Positions 20,385 through 30,697 of a stretch of 64,000 nucleotides of DNA are shown here, piece after piece. Position numbers and translations under genes: made by a program. The stretch's first letter is position 1. Each line of letters opens with the position of its first letter. The stretch is from Sphaerulina vaccinii (lineage: Eukaryota; Ascomycota; Dothideomycetes; Mycosphaerellales; Mycosphaerellaceae). The DNA lies in the NCBI GenBank assembly GCA_022570795.1, contig JAKUDP010000002.1, positions 558,001 to 622,000 on the forward strand, written 5' to 3'. The notes below the pieces were generated by a model that did not search any database, had not been told where the DNA came from, and saw only the letters and a list, made by a program, of their open reading frames with translations.

Positions 20385-22231
20385 GGTGTAGCTGGTGGGC
20401 GTCTGGACTTGATGGAAGTCCTCATCATGACGGCGTCAGTGGACATGGGACCACGAATGGCTTTATAGGATGTGTCAAGACTCCATTTCTCGTACAGTGA
20501 GTTCGCCATGTCTTCGATCTCCTCCTTCCCGAACCCGCCGTTTCTTCGTATGCCTTCCTTATTGGCACCCATCTGGGGATAGATGGTGTTCTGTGCAGGC
20601 TTCTTTCGTGGTTACTCATTTCAGGTTAGCAGGAGTTCCTAGCTTTATGGTCACTAGCTTCACGCGGTTCAAGTAAGACACTTTTCTGGCTTGGTTTCGC
20701 CAGTCTTCGGGCCTTGGAGAGAAGCATAGCTTAAGCTAAAGAGAGTTTGATAATATTCCGGCTGAGGTCGTGATTGCAAGCAGTAGGAGTGAGACGCAGA
20801 GTGTCCTCTGCTTCATCGTTCAGGTGTGGACCGGTGTGGCTGTCTGCGATGGTCTCCGCGAAGATAGCGAGGGAACTGTAGACGCTTTGTGGGACACATC
20901 GAGGAAACATGTGGTCGGCCATGGCTGTTGACTCGTCTTACATCTTCTCCTGTCCGACGTCTTCCTCGACACTCATTTTACGAGAGCGTCAGTTCCTGGC
21001 TTGATGGCGAGTATGTCGGTGCACTCGAAGTATAGAATGGTGGCGTGAATGCTGAGCATAACGTCCAAGTGATGAATCAGCGATCAAGCCGGACTCTGAT
21101 GAAGATCAAGCGCCGCAGTCGCACGCACTAAGCCCACCCTAGTGATTTTCTTTACGGTGACGAGTAGATTCATGCGATCGAAGTAAGGTCCTTTTCCGCT
21201 TGAGTATTGCTGGTCGTCGGAAAAGTGCAATAGACATACCTACGGGCGGAGGGAGCTCCTCAGGCCGCCAGATAAGCGCAAAGTATAAAATAATAAAGCC
21301 TCAAAATGGACCTCACAAATGCTCCGCCGGGCAATTGTGCCTTGTTATTGAGCGTAACACTATATGATTGAAGTGTTGCACCACGTCAATGGCAAACTCC
21401 GAGGGATGGAAGTCCAGCAAGATCCGTACTGAACGCGAAATGACAGCAGACTCAACATTTCGTCGAAACCAGTTGCGATTGATCAACGTTCTACTGTTGC
21501 TGTGATGTGCTTTGATAGCACGCTTTCTGAGAGAGCTACTCATACCGTCTTGAATGCCCTATGCACTGCACCTTGTCATCGGCTATTAGGCTTCAGTCTC
21601 CTGGCTATCTCCTGTCTTCTATGCAATACAAGCGACGAGTGCCCAGGCAAGAATGTTCGGCTTAGGTCCGTATGTGTTTGCAAAAAACAAAACACAGTTG
21701 TGTATGAGATATCATGTTGCAAGCCCACTAGACCCACAGGCATGTAGCTGAACTAGGAGATGATGACCCTAAGGACTGCTACTGTGGAGTCCATGAAACC
21801 AGTGAAGGTCCACTCAGGCGGAGGCTTCACTCGAATGTACGCCACTGGTCGGTTCGGTTCGAAGACCAGTGATTGTTGTCTATCCTCGCGACACCTGCAT
21901 CGTTCATCAGGAGCTTTTATAGAAGGATCCACTGCGGTGTGTCGAAGCCGAGTCACGAGTGGGTTCCATAGCCTCACACGTAGAACACGCTAGCCCTAGA
22001 GAAGATACGTCCACTATCATGGTCGGTCGTGCCACCTATGCTCCCTGTGTATATCAGCACTTGTGCTGGCAGTCCTGTCTCTTGCCAGTGCCATGCCCTT
22101 CTCGACATCATCTCTCCAAATCGCTTCGAGCAACTTCTCGGTAATTGCGCGAAATCGAAGAAAGAGTCCGAAGCAAAGCACGGCTTGTGTTTGTATGTGG
22201 TTTCGTTCTGTGGAGCCAAGTCATGAGAGAG
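20385..22231. other. gene-poor accessory stretch with ORF fragments
   Basis: Several minus-strand frames of 60-80 codons (20381-20572, 20731-20922, 21313-21543, 21974-22219) have fairly protein-like composition but no domain, no consistent splice sites joining them and no supported start. They may be remnants of decayed genes, in keeping with the two broken transporter copies next door, or chance frames. No transposon ends were found. Confidence 0.4.
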
Positions 22232-22720
22232 TTATGCTAAAACCAACAGATTCGACTTGACATCGCTGATTGAGGGGATCGCCGGCACTCCTTTACTCGT
22301 GCAACTCCTCTCAGCATGTTCTACGCTTTCTACGCTCTGTGGAGCCCAGTCGTTATACGCCCAAAGGAGCAGAAACCTCAAGAAACCCCTGGACCAGTTC
22401 CTTCTCAGAAACAGCAGCCGGAAGGGCACCAAAGCAGCAGTGATCGAGAAAAAAGCCGAGCCAGCAACCGTGAGCCGGGCAATGAAGACAGACACAGCCA
22501 TCAGAACTTCAAGGAGGGTGCAACCACGGATTGGCCGCCAACCCTGGATCCGCGCATGCGTTGATCGAGGAAGGTCTGACATCGGATAGGTGTGAGGACA
22601 TATTGCGTGCGCTACGTTGTAAGACAGGATCCACAGAGAACCATCGTTCATCGTTAAACAGCAACCAACCAGCGGTTCTTGGAGTCAAGCATCAGGCAAT
22701 GGGCAAACTCTTCGAGCAAG
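22232..22720 (-). pseudogene. decayed 3' fragment of a BOR1-like anion transporter
   Basis: The frame 22651-22232 contains SDLPR, then MAVSVFIARLTVAG, SAFF and ITAALVPFRLL followed by WSRGFLRFLLLWA. This aligns in order with the end of the BOR1-like copy at 23126-24531 (SDLPR, MAVVIFVVTLTIAG, IIAALVPFRLL, WSKDVLRFVDRWA). Upstream, a shifted frame gives LTPRTAGWLLFN, matching LTPTSVLAGLFLF of the other copy, so at least one frameshift and a small insertion separate the pieces. The nucleotide sequences also align with many substitutions. It is therefore a diverged partial duplicate in the same orientation. It has no promoter or start of its own and lacks most of the membrane domain. Confidence 0.75.
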
Positions 22721-23125
22721 AACCCAAGCTCAATATACATCGTCGAGCCAGTTCGGACGTCCATTGCAGCTATCTCACATGCTCCAAGCTCGGAGTCGGA
22801 ACTTCGCAGATTGTCGATGAACCGGGGGCGTGGTAGATGGTCAAGGATAGGAGGGCTGTGGTATTGTCTTGCGTTTCATGGTTGGAGAGGGCTTGAGTGA
22901 GAGGAGCTAGCTTTCGCTAAGGCATTCGGTTCGATGCCAGAGGCTACAATCGCAACGACAAGCTAGGTTTGGAAGCCATGCCCTGATGGGTGCAACACCT
23001 GCGCTGTATAGTAGCGGTTTGCTCGGGTCCAGAATCCAGTATGCCTTCGATGCAGCCTGATGCCAGTACTCGCATGATGATGACGACAAGCAAATCTCTG
23101 AATGGGAACAGAAGGTTGTCGACGT

Positions 23126-24531
23126 TCATGCGCGACGTACATCAAGCTCAACATGTGTATCCAGACAAGTACCTGTCGCAACACCCTTTTCCACATCGTC
23201 GGTGGCAGGTGTTACTTCACTTGAGTCCTCTCCACCACTACGATCCTCATCCTCAGGCGTCCCATCTCTACAAGCCCATCGATCAACAAATCTCAAAACA
23301 TCCTTCGACCACATCCTAGGCATAACCAAAAGCCGGAAAGGTACCAGAGCTGCAATAATGGGCGGGAAGCTGGACCGGCAATCGTCAACGTAACCACAAA
23401 GATGACTACAGCCATAGCAATCCCAAACAGAGTGTATGCGTGAATAGGAAACCATCTCCGTTCATGGCAGCTCGAGATCGGCAATCGAGGTAAATCAGAC
23501 GGAGGCGTAATGAGCCAGATAGTTCTTTGGAGAACAGGATTGACAGCAAGAGATTGTTGTCCCATAAACAGGAACAGACCAGCGAGAACGGAAGTTGGAG
23601 TCAGACCGAGGACGAGTTGTAGAGGAGGAGCAATGGACGCCAGAATTGCGCCTGCGTGAAGGAAATGCGACCAGCGCTGTTCATGGACCCTTTTGACAGG
23701 TCTCTGAACCACATGTTCGACACCATCCTTATCGAGAACGACTTCTTCAGCAGCCGGTTCTTGGAGATTGTCGTACATCAAACTTTCCGAATGCAAAGGA
23801 GCTTGCGGTAACAGACCATTCGCAGGAGGTATACCCAGCATTCCACATAACGCAGTAGTCAAACTCAGAAGGACAATATCTTGAGCGTAGCCGGTCGACT
23901 TCCGTATACCGTAGCGTTTGTTCGTACAGATTATACTGCTGATTTCATGATCAAAGAAGAATAGTACCGTGATGATGAAACCTGGTATCATGGCTGCGAA
24001 AATCCATCCTGCTGGAAGGTTCCAGAACTCGACGTAGAAGTGCTCGCGGCCTGGGAATGTCGGGCGGAAAGCTGAGCTGGAGGTGTAGAGGGTGTCCTTG
24101 TCGAGGGATTTGAGATCTCCGGCGTAGGGGATTCCGATGAAGAAGATTATGCTGATTGCAGCAGCGTACTCTCGTAGTCCCATGCGGAAGTACTTGTGGA
24201 TGACTGGAGGCCAGGACTCCGCAGTGCTTAAGAGAAGTGCAAGTAGGAAAGTTCCTACAGCGCTGATGATGGCGTATAGGAAAGCTGCTTGGTCGAGAGT
24301 GGAGCGCGCACGTTCCAGTTCCTGAATGGCTTTGTGGAAATAGATGATGCTGTTTAGCAAGCTGAAGATCTCGCAGCTAAACTCCGTTACATACAGCATA
24401 GTCCAGTCGTGTGCGTATGCCGATTGTGGCCTGAGGTTCAAGACAGTGGTCCCATCATTGTACATTTGTTTCGTCGTTCCATCTATGTGCATTCGAACGC
24501 TCAGCAATCTGATATCATTTTTCCACGCCAC
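23126..24531 (-). pseudogene. BOR1-like anion (borate/bicarbonate-type) transporter, 5'-truncated and frameshifted
   Basis: The family (SLC4/HCO3 transporter, yeast Bor1) exports borate and related anions at the plasma membrane, usually with over 500 residues. Here the match begins in mid-domain at YVTEFSCEIFSLLNSIIYFHKAIQEL and runs through SSAFRPTFPGREHFYVEFW, FDHEISSIICTNKRYGIRKSTGYAQD, GILGIPPANGLLPQAP-like sequence and a long series of membrane helices. The N-terminal half is absent: the frame opens directly at the stop codon of the upstream glycosyltransferase. Near 23370 the frame shifts: after LTIAGPA the expected FPPIIAALVPFRLLVMPRMW and a polar tail are found one frame over, ending at 23126. 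The paralogous fragment at 22.3 kb keeps the frame at that point, so a one-base loss here is likely. Two independent lesions argue for a pseudogene. Confidence 0.8.
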
Positions 24532-25683
24532 TCAATGCGGTCTCCACGTCTCCAGGTCCAGCCCGCAGATCTCCATCCTCTTCTGTGCATACTCTCCATA
24601 CAGCTTCGTGTGCGTCCAGTCCGCATCCTTATGCTTCGGCCGTGCTTCCCTCTTCATCGCAAACGGAACATCATACTGCGGACCAGGTAGTTTAGGATCT
24701 GAGAATCGGATGTATGCTACGTTGTCCAAGTATGCTGTCTGATTGAATGGCTTGCCTGGTACAGCATCGTGCAGCGTGGCGACTGATCTGATCAAAGCAC
24801 TATCCTCAGTGCTCGAGGCAAGTAGCACAGGATCTTCGAAGAGTGACGACAGATATGTATCGTTGTATGTGGCATACTCTGGCATCGACAGCGTAGCGTT
24901 GAGGTGTGCGTATGTCCCTTGCGAAGGGTGAAGCAGGAACAAGTCCTCCGAGTGTATGTTGTCATTGCTCACAGTGTCATGAAGCATGACGAAGGGCGCG
25001 AACTCGGTGAAGCCTAGGACTGCGTCCAGAGGCTCAGCATCGAGCAACAGTCCTGGTGTCTCAATGGCCAGTACTCTGTCAAAACTGCCATATAGCTGAT
25101 AAGCACTCGCCAGCGAGTACACATCTCCCTCCTCTTCGTTACTTCGTATCGGCTCGATTGGCTGTATGAAGACTCCGTATCTTCTGTGCGCCAGCCTCAA
25201 AAGTCGTTTCGTACTGTCGAGATATGGATCTTCACTCTCGCCTTTCGTCGTCGGCTGAATCCACACACTGGGGATGAGGAGACCTCTCTTCGCAGGACTC
25301 CTCATCTGATGTAGCCCTGCCAGAACCATGATGGCGCCACATAACTGATGATGCTCCTGCACGAGCTGGACATGTGCTAGTCTGTCCCAATCGACCCTCT
25401 CTGCAGACGAAGTGTGTATGTCGAGGTCGGTCTTGATGATCTTGGAGCCGCCCTCGCTTCCAAACAGTCGCGAGCGATGCAGCTCTACGAATTCGGGCTC
25501 GACTTGTCCTGATGATAGTGACGAAGGTCGTTGCGGTATTCGAGGCTTCACCGCCAATTGGAGACCCTTGACTGTGCGTTGCTGGAGTACATATCCGGAG
25601 AGGAATAGTAGAAGTGTGAAGAAGACGACAATGGTCGAAGACAGTGCCACAGACACTTGCGCCTGCGATAACAAAAGCCTCAT
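24532..25683 (-). CDS. type II membrane glycosyltransferase, GT8/Gnt1-like
   Basis: A 383-residue intronless protein with a single N-terminal membrane anchor (about residues 9-33) and a lumenal domain, the topology of Golgi glycosyltransferases. The order PSVWIQP, LLRLAHRRYGVFIQPIEPI, ASAYQLYGSFDRVLAIETPGLLLDAEPLDAVLGF and FAPFVMLHDT resembles fungal GT8-like proteins related to N-acetylglucosaminyltransferase Gnt1, where the strand before EPLD corresponds to the nucleotide-sugar site. A strict DxD is not visible at that point, where ETPGLLLDAEP stands instead. Asn-x-Thr sites occur near NATL, NDTY and NQTA. The acceptor is unknown. Its stop codon abuts the BOR1-like pseudogene frame. It is divergent from PRP38 with a 221-bp gap. 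Confidence 0.65.
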   Translation of the reverse strand: MRLLLSQAQVSVALSSTIVVFFTLLLFLSGYVLQQRTVKGLQLAVKPRIPQRPSSLSSGQVEPEFVELHRSRLFGSEGGSKIIKTDLDIHTSSAERVDWDRLAHVQLVQEHHQLCGAIMVLAGLHQMRSPAKRGLLIPSVWIQPTTKGESEDPYLDSTKRLLRLAHRRYGVFIQPIEPIRSNEEEGDVYSLASAYQLYGSFDRVLAIETPGLLLDAEPLDAVLGFTEFAPFVMLHDTVSNDNIHSEDLFLLHPSQGTYAHLNATLSMPEYATYNDTYLSSLFEDPVLLASSTEDSALIRSVATLHDAVPGKPFNQTAYLDNVAYIRFSDPKLPGPQYDVPFAMKREARPKHKDADWTHTKLYGEYAQKRMEICGLDLETWRPH

Positions 25684-25904
25684 ATCTGTATCTGCATGCC
25701 GATGATGTCCCTAAGAATGCTAGTACAAGGTCATAAATTGTATGTCGGGTGGCTGCATATAGCAATAACAAGCATTGAGTCCCCTAGCAACAATCTTATC
25801 AATACCAAGCAATTCATGTGAAGGCTTCCTTGCAAAAGTGAAGACCAAGTCTATACCTTACTTCTCTCTTTGCGCCGGCACTCACATCTCCAACCACACC
25901 AACC

Positions 25905-26660
25905 ATGGCCCACCAAGCAGATGCGAAAAGAGCTCTGGACGAGCGAGGCTACACAGGCACTCTCATCCGCGGCGACAATCCCCTCAAACTCTTCGAAAAA
26001 GCCGTCCGCGACCGAATCATCGACTCGTACTACTGGAAAGAACAATGCTTCGGACTCAACGCAGCAACTCTTCTCGATCGCGCAGTAGAACTGAGCTTCA
26101 TTGGTGGAACATATGGCGTAGCGCAAAAGCCCACACCTTTCTTATGTCTCGCATTCAAACTACTACAACTAACACCAGAGCGCGAAATCATCACGTTCTA
26201 CTTGGAGAAGGCGGGCGAGAAGTTCAAGTACTTGCGAGCGCTGGCAGCTTTCTATATCAGATTGGCATGGGAGAAAGATGAGGAGGTCTATTCTACGCTG
26301 GAACCACTTTTGGCTGATGGGAGGAAGTTGAAGAGGAGAATGAGAGAGGGTTGGGCACTGACGCATGTGGACGAGTTCGTTGATGACTTGTTGACGAAGA
26401 TGAGAGTGTGTGCGACCACTCTGCCCAAGATCAATCCGAGGTTACAATTGGAAGATGCGGATAAGTTGGAGCCGAGGGAGAGTGCACTTGGAGATGAGCT
26501 GGAGGAACTGGACCGTGATGATGAGGATGATGAGGAGGACGATGAGGATGACAAGAGTAGTGATGGAGAGGTGCGTGAGAACGGACGTGCGAATGGCGAC
26601 AGACGTGACTCGCACGAGGGCAGGAGAGATAGAGACGAGGAGATGAGCGATGCCGACTGA
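25905..26660 (+). CDS. PRP38: pre-mRNA-splicing factor Prp38
   Basis: A 251-residue intronless protein. Residues 1-175 form the helical PRP38 domain, with the family landmarks NPLKLFEKAVRDRIIDSYYWKEQCFGLNAATLLDRAV, ELSFIGGTYG, PTPFLCLAFKLLQL, KYLRALAAFYIRL and a basic EPLLADGRKLKRR segment. Prp38 is part of the tri-snRNP and acts in spliceosome activation, when U4 is released. The C-terminal quarter is a long Asp/Glu run followed by an Arg/Asp/Glu tail, a common ending in this family. The N-terminal Met follows a CACCAACCATGG-like context. Confidence 0.95.
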   Translation: MAHQADAKRALDERGYTGTLIRGDNPLKLFEKAVRDRIIDSYYWKEQCFGLNAATLLDRAVELSFIGGTYGVAQKPTPFLCLAFKLLQLTPEREIITFYLEKAGEKFKYLRALAAFYIRLAWEKDEEVYSTLEPLLADGRKLKRRMREGWALTHVDEFVDDLLTKMRVCATTLPKINPRLQLEDADKLEPRESALGDELEELDRDDEDDEEDDEDDKSSDGEVRENGRANGDRRDSHEGRRDRDEEMSDAD

Positions 26661-27705
26661 GGAAGTGAGCCGCCAAAAGTCCAGCTTTCAAGCAGCCTTG
26701 CTATATGCTGTTCTGTGAGAAGACTTTCGTCGTTGACAGCGTGGAATTCGGAGACTAGCGAGTTCTATGCCACTAAGAAGACAGTCGTAGATCTGCAGAG
26801 CAGGAAGTGGTCACAGAGACACTTGCCTTGTAGCAGCCGGCCGTCACACTTGACTTGCCACGGACACCTTGCGACTACCTCCAATGGCATCAGCTTTTCA
26901 AATATCGCAAAGCAGCAGCTCTACAAGAACACTCAAGCCACGACATCGACGATCTACCGCCATCGTCAAGACAAGCCTTCCAACAAACAGAGAACATGGG
27001 CGCCTTCATCGAATCCAGCCTTCTCCTCCACGGCTTCACCAAAATCTTCCTGGCTGCCTTGGAGCATAAAGCGACCATTAGTAGTCCTCGTCACTCTTCC
27101 TCATCGCTGGGCTTCCAGCTCTGCATCGTTATCGTTACCATCGTAGGATGGCAATGACGCTGGGTCTCCTTGAATGTTGGAATGTTAGTATGTGCCTGTT
27201 TTGGGGAGCAGGTGGTTGGTGGGCAATTGCACATCATGAATTCTGGTTGTTGCGCATCTGATGGATCAGTAGAGAGAGAGAATCTTTGCAGAATGGCACG
27301 AGACATCCGGTTTGTAGGAGATGTCAGAATCGAGAGGATGGCATGATACGAGTGGATGGAGACTACGCAACAGCTCTCTCCTCGCCGATGTCGACTACGA
27401 CACTCTGGTCACTGTCGCTATAATGGGGCATAGCGCTACTGGTTCAGAGAAACTTGCATGTCCATTCGTACCATACAGTATGCCCTAACAGCTTTCCGCT
27501 CGTTCTGATTGGTTATGATAGCTGTTGCCATGGGAGCTCTTTCAGGCAACAAGATACTCAAGGGCAGCACACCACACCTCCTTACAAGGTATCGAGCAGA
27601 TAGCATATAAGTTAGTGACAAAGCAGTAGTTCACCAGTATATCTTCACAATCAAGATCACAACCACACTTCGAACTTCTTATCCCAACCTCATCATTAAG
27701 CAACA
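26661..27705. other. intergenic region
   Basis: About 1 kb between PRP38 and the small gene at 27706. Frames at 26715-27146 and 26855-27157 overlap in different phases; neither has a recognisable domain. A short GA run lies near 27271-27282. The last 150 bp, rich in A and C, are likely the leader of the next gene. Confidence 0.45.
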
Positions 27706-28067
27706 ATGGCACCAGCAAACTGGAACACCCGCGAACAAATCGAGCAACACAAACTCGCAACCTCAATCATCAACGGCCACGGCACAGACGACGATGTCTT
27801 CGACGATGGCGAACTTGAACGTCTCCAGCGCTTCGTCACAGATCCATCTAGTCATCAGGTAAGTTCACAACAACCAAAGCCACATCTTGTATCCTACCTA
27901 ACGAATGACAGGCCATCGCAGAGGAGACAGAGGGCAAGGGCAGTCTAGTCGGATATCTTGCTTCAAGACATGGGACTGAAGATCCGGCTTTCGATGAGAG
28001 AGATATGGAGATGTTGAAGGAGTGGGTTGAGGGTGGGATGAAAGATGGTCAAAGTGTTGTTCGCTGA
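27706..28067 (+). CDS. small conserved-looking acidic protein
   Basis: Two exons, 27706-27858 and 27912-28067, with a 53-nt GTAAGT...GACAG intron, give 102 residues. The start is in an AACAATGGC context after an A/C-rich leader. The protein is acidic, has no membrane segment and shows an internal similarity between its two halves: HGTDDDVFDDGELERLQRFV and HGTEDPAFDERDMEMLKEWV. The intron falls between these two repeat-like units, so the gene looks like a duplication of a 50-residue module. No family is recognised. Confidence 0.7.
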
Positions 28068-28241
28068 TGAGGTGGACCACTGTGGATGAGAACATAGTCG
28101 TGCGTAATTCGGACACACTGGACTTGTAACGGTGCTAGCTGGCTAGCTGATTATTGAGATGAACATGAACGTGAAAATGCCACGATGTTGTTGAATTCCA
28201 TCGTCTTGCCGATCATGGGCTGGGAACGTAACGCTACCTTC

Positions 28242-28568
28242 TCACTTGGCTTCGGCCTTGCTCTGATCTTGTTTCGAGTTGTCTTCCGCGCGGTGGCCAG
28301 CTTGAGTGTCGGATCCTGCTGAGGTGGTAGATCCATTTTGTAGTACTCTTTGTGCAGGCCCAGTCGGCGAACGGATCTGTGTCGCGGTGGTGTCTCTATA
28401 GTTATTGTATGTTGCTTCATCGAGCTTCGGCTGCTTTAGCTCAGAGACCTCTGGTAAGGTGCCAGGAGGATTTCTTTGCAGTCTGGAAGATGGAGACACA
28501 GTTGATGTTTGCAGCAGCATGTTTTGATAGTGCTGATATAGCTGCTCGAGGCTCGAGCTCGACGTCAT
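28242..28568 (-). CDS. possible small hypothetical protein (partial 5' end)
   Basis: The frame is open from 28685, but the first true ATG is at 28568, giving 108 residues. Composition is protein-like: MTSSSSLEQLYQHYQNMLLQ forms a helix and the rest is a Ser/Thr/Gln/Lys-rich tail. The open sequence upstream (DIFTFDQPSLSASDLSEAL) also looks coding, so an upstream exon may be missing from this model. A candidate first exon near 28760-28860 would overlap the divergent DUF155 gene start. No family is recognised, and chance cannot be excluded. Confidence 0.3.
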   Translation of the reverse strand: MTSSSSLEQLYQHYQNMLLQTSTVSPSSRLQRNPPGTLPEVSELKQPKLDEATYNNYRDTTATQIRSPTGPAQRVLQNGSTTSAGSDTQAGHRAEDNSKQDQSKAEAK

Positions 28569-28904
28569 CAGTGCCTCGGAAAGATCAGATGCTGACAAGG
28601 ATGGCTGGTCGAATGTGAAGATGTCTTGCCTTGACACATCCACTTGTACTACCAACCACGCGAAGATCAAGATCTCGTTACTCAAGGTGGAACGGGCGGT
28701 GGTGCGAGAAGGAGGAGAGTGTAGCTGCAGAGTAGAGTAGTACGCGTCTAGTACCTGGTACTCGACAGCTCTTGCACGTGGGCTTGAGCTTCAAACTGCG
28801 GATCATCGTCACCACACACAAAGTCCCATTCAGAACATTCGATTCCGACGTCCGCCTCACTCTCTCTATCTCCGGCATATACAGATAGAGACACACAGCC
28901 GCCA

Positions 28905-30697
28905 ATGGCGCCCACGAATGAGACATGGCCTCTTCTACCGACGAATACTAGCGAATCGTCAACCACCGCGCCGCGACCAACTCCAAAGCCAAAGCGAAAT
29001 GTCACTTTCAACTCAACGATATCGACTGCGTCTCCTCCCAATCGACAACGACCGGTGCCTGTCTCCGTTGGCTCTACAAATCAGCTTCCGCTAGCTGGTG
29101 TCAGCACAACAGGAGTGGACGGGAAACAGAGCACTCTATCCGCATTGAACAGCAAATTGAGAAGAAGAAACTCGTCTGGCGCAGCTCTGCAATTACCCAA
29201 CTTCCCTCCCGCGAGCAAGATCGGACCCCAACGTACGACGAGGACTGCTTCGAAGCTCAAGCTCCTACCCAATCCCGATCTGGGCGAGGATGGACCTGAC
29301 GAGGAGAGTGGCCGCGATGTCTATTCACAATTTACGCGCATCAAGGACCCGACTGCCAGGAGAGACGCTGCCAGACTGGGAAAGGAGGACCGACAACGAC
29401 TGCCGCGTGTGACTGCATACTGCACAGCGTCGAGTTACAGAATAGAAGAGCTTATGCGCTTCATGAAGGGCAGGACGAAGACTAAGGGCGCGAATCCGAA
29501 GCTGTTCGATGAGTGCTTGTACACTCCATACTCATACAAGAAAGACGGCTTTGGAAGTGACCGGAGTAGATCTGGCGAGAGGACGCGAAGAGAAAACAAC
29601 GAAACTGCTGTTGTAGAAGAGGAAGAAGAGCAGCAAGAGAGAGAAGTCGTGCACAGCCAGCCGATCAGAAGATTCAGTGACTCTGCTATTGAAGTCGAGG
29701 AGAACGCAAGGGAACGTAGGGAGGACCTAATAGATCTCAACTCAACATCAAGCAGAAACGGTGAACCTATACCTACATCCGCCTCCAGCACGGATGTCTC
29801 GAGAGCCGCAGATGATGGCGAAACCGGAACTGGAACTTCGATCGAACGCGATCCTGAAATGGACATCACAGTACACATACCCGAAGTCTTCCTCTTCGAA
29901 TATGGAGTCGTAGTGATATGGGGCATGTCAGTGAAAGAAGAACAGCGCTTTCTTAAGGAGATCTCGAAGTTCGAACAAGAAAAGCTCGGGAAAGATGATG
30001 TGCAGACTGAAGAGTTCAATTTTTACTACACGAGAGAATATCAAGCACGGATATACAACGACTTCATCTCGCTCCGAGAAAAGAGAAACTACATGACCAA
30101 GCTTGCGATAAGTCATGCTTTGGCTCAGTCGACAAAGGTATGCCCTCCTCTGCATGCAAGGCAAGTGCTTATAACATTGAGCAGAGTGACTAACATAATG
30201 CTACAGACCAGTCTATACGAAGACCTCCTGGACGGCACAATCTCCACAACCCAAACGATCCCTTCCCAAATCGCCTCAACCGGAAGAATCCAAATGACAC
30301 GCAAAGAGATCAACATGCAAATTGGAGAACTCTTCATCTTGAGGATCAACATCCATCTTCAAGGTTCTGTTCTCGATGCTCCTGAACTCATGTGGGCAGA
30401 ACCGCAATTAGAGCCCGTGTATGTTGCAGTGAGAAGTTATCTGGAGATGGATCAGAGAGTTGCGTTGTTGCAGGAGAGGGTGGGTGTTATCGCAGATCTA
30501 CTTGCTGTGCTGAAGGATCAGCTCAGTCATACGCATGGTGAGTCCGAATGCGAGTCGTGTATCGTGGTGAGATGTGTGCTGACTTGTTTTGTGTGATAGG
30601 TGAATATCTGGAGTGGATTGTCATTGTGCTTATTGCGGCGGAGATTCTGGTCGCTGCAATCAACATTGTGGTGGACTTGTACGCCGGCGTTGACTAG
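28905..30697 (+). CDS. RMD1/RMD8-type DUF155 membrane protein
   Basis: Three exons, 28905-30137, 30207-30537 and 30600-30697, give 553 residues. Residues 1-150 are disordered. The DUF155 (RMD1/YagE-like) core starts at RVTAYCTASSYRIEELMRFM and includes the landmark IPEVFLFEYGVVVIWGMS, then helices with TLYED-like TSLYEDLLDGTIS, MTRKEINMQIGELFILRINIHL and LDAPELMWAEPQLEPVYVAVRSYLEM. The last exon supplies a C-terminal membrane helix (about 520-548), a usual feature of the family. Yeast RMD8 and RMD1 are needed for meiotic nuclear division and localise to membranes; the molecular activity is unknown. Intron 1 (30138-30206) is 69 nt and has no stop in frame, so its retention would add 23 residues. 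Confidence 0.87.

Noticed and set aside
20381..20922. two minus-strand frames that might join as one gene
   Set aside because: No acceptable donor and acceptor pair connects them, and neither shows a domain, so they are left as unexplained fragments.
26715..27157. overlapping plus-strand frames after PRP38
   Set aside because: Two phases are open over the same bases, neither has a domain or splice support. The second (from 26855) has slightly better composition but not enough to call.
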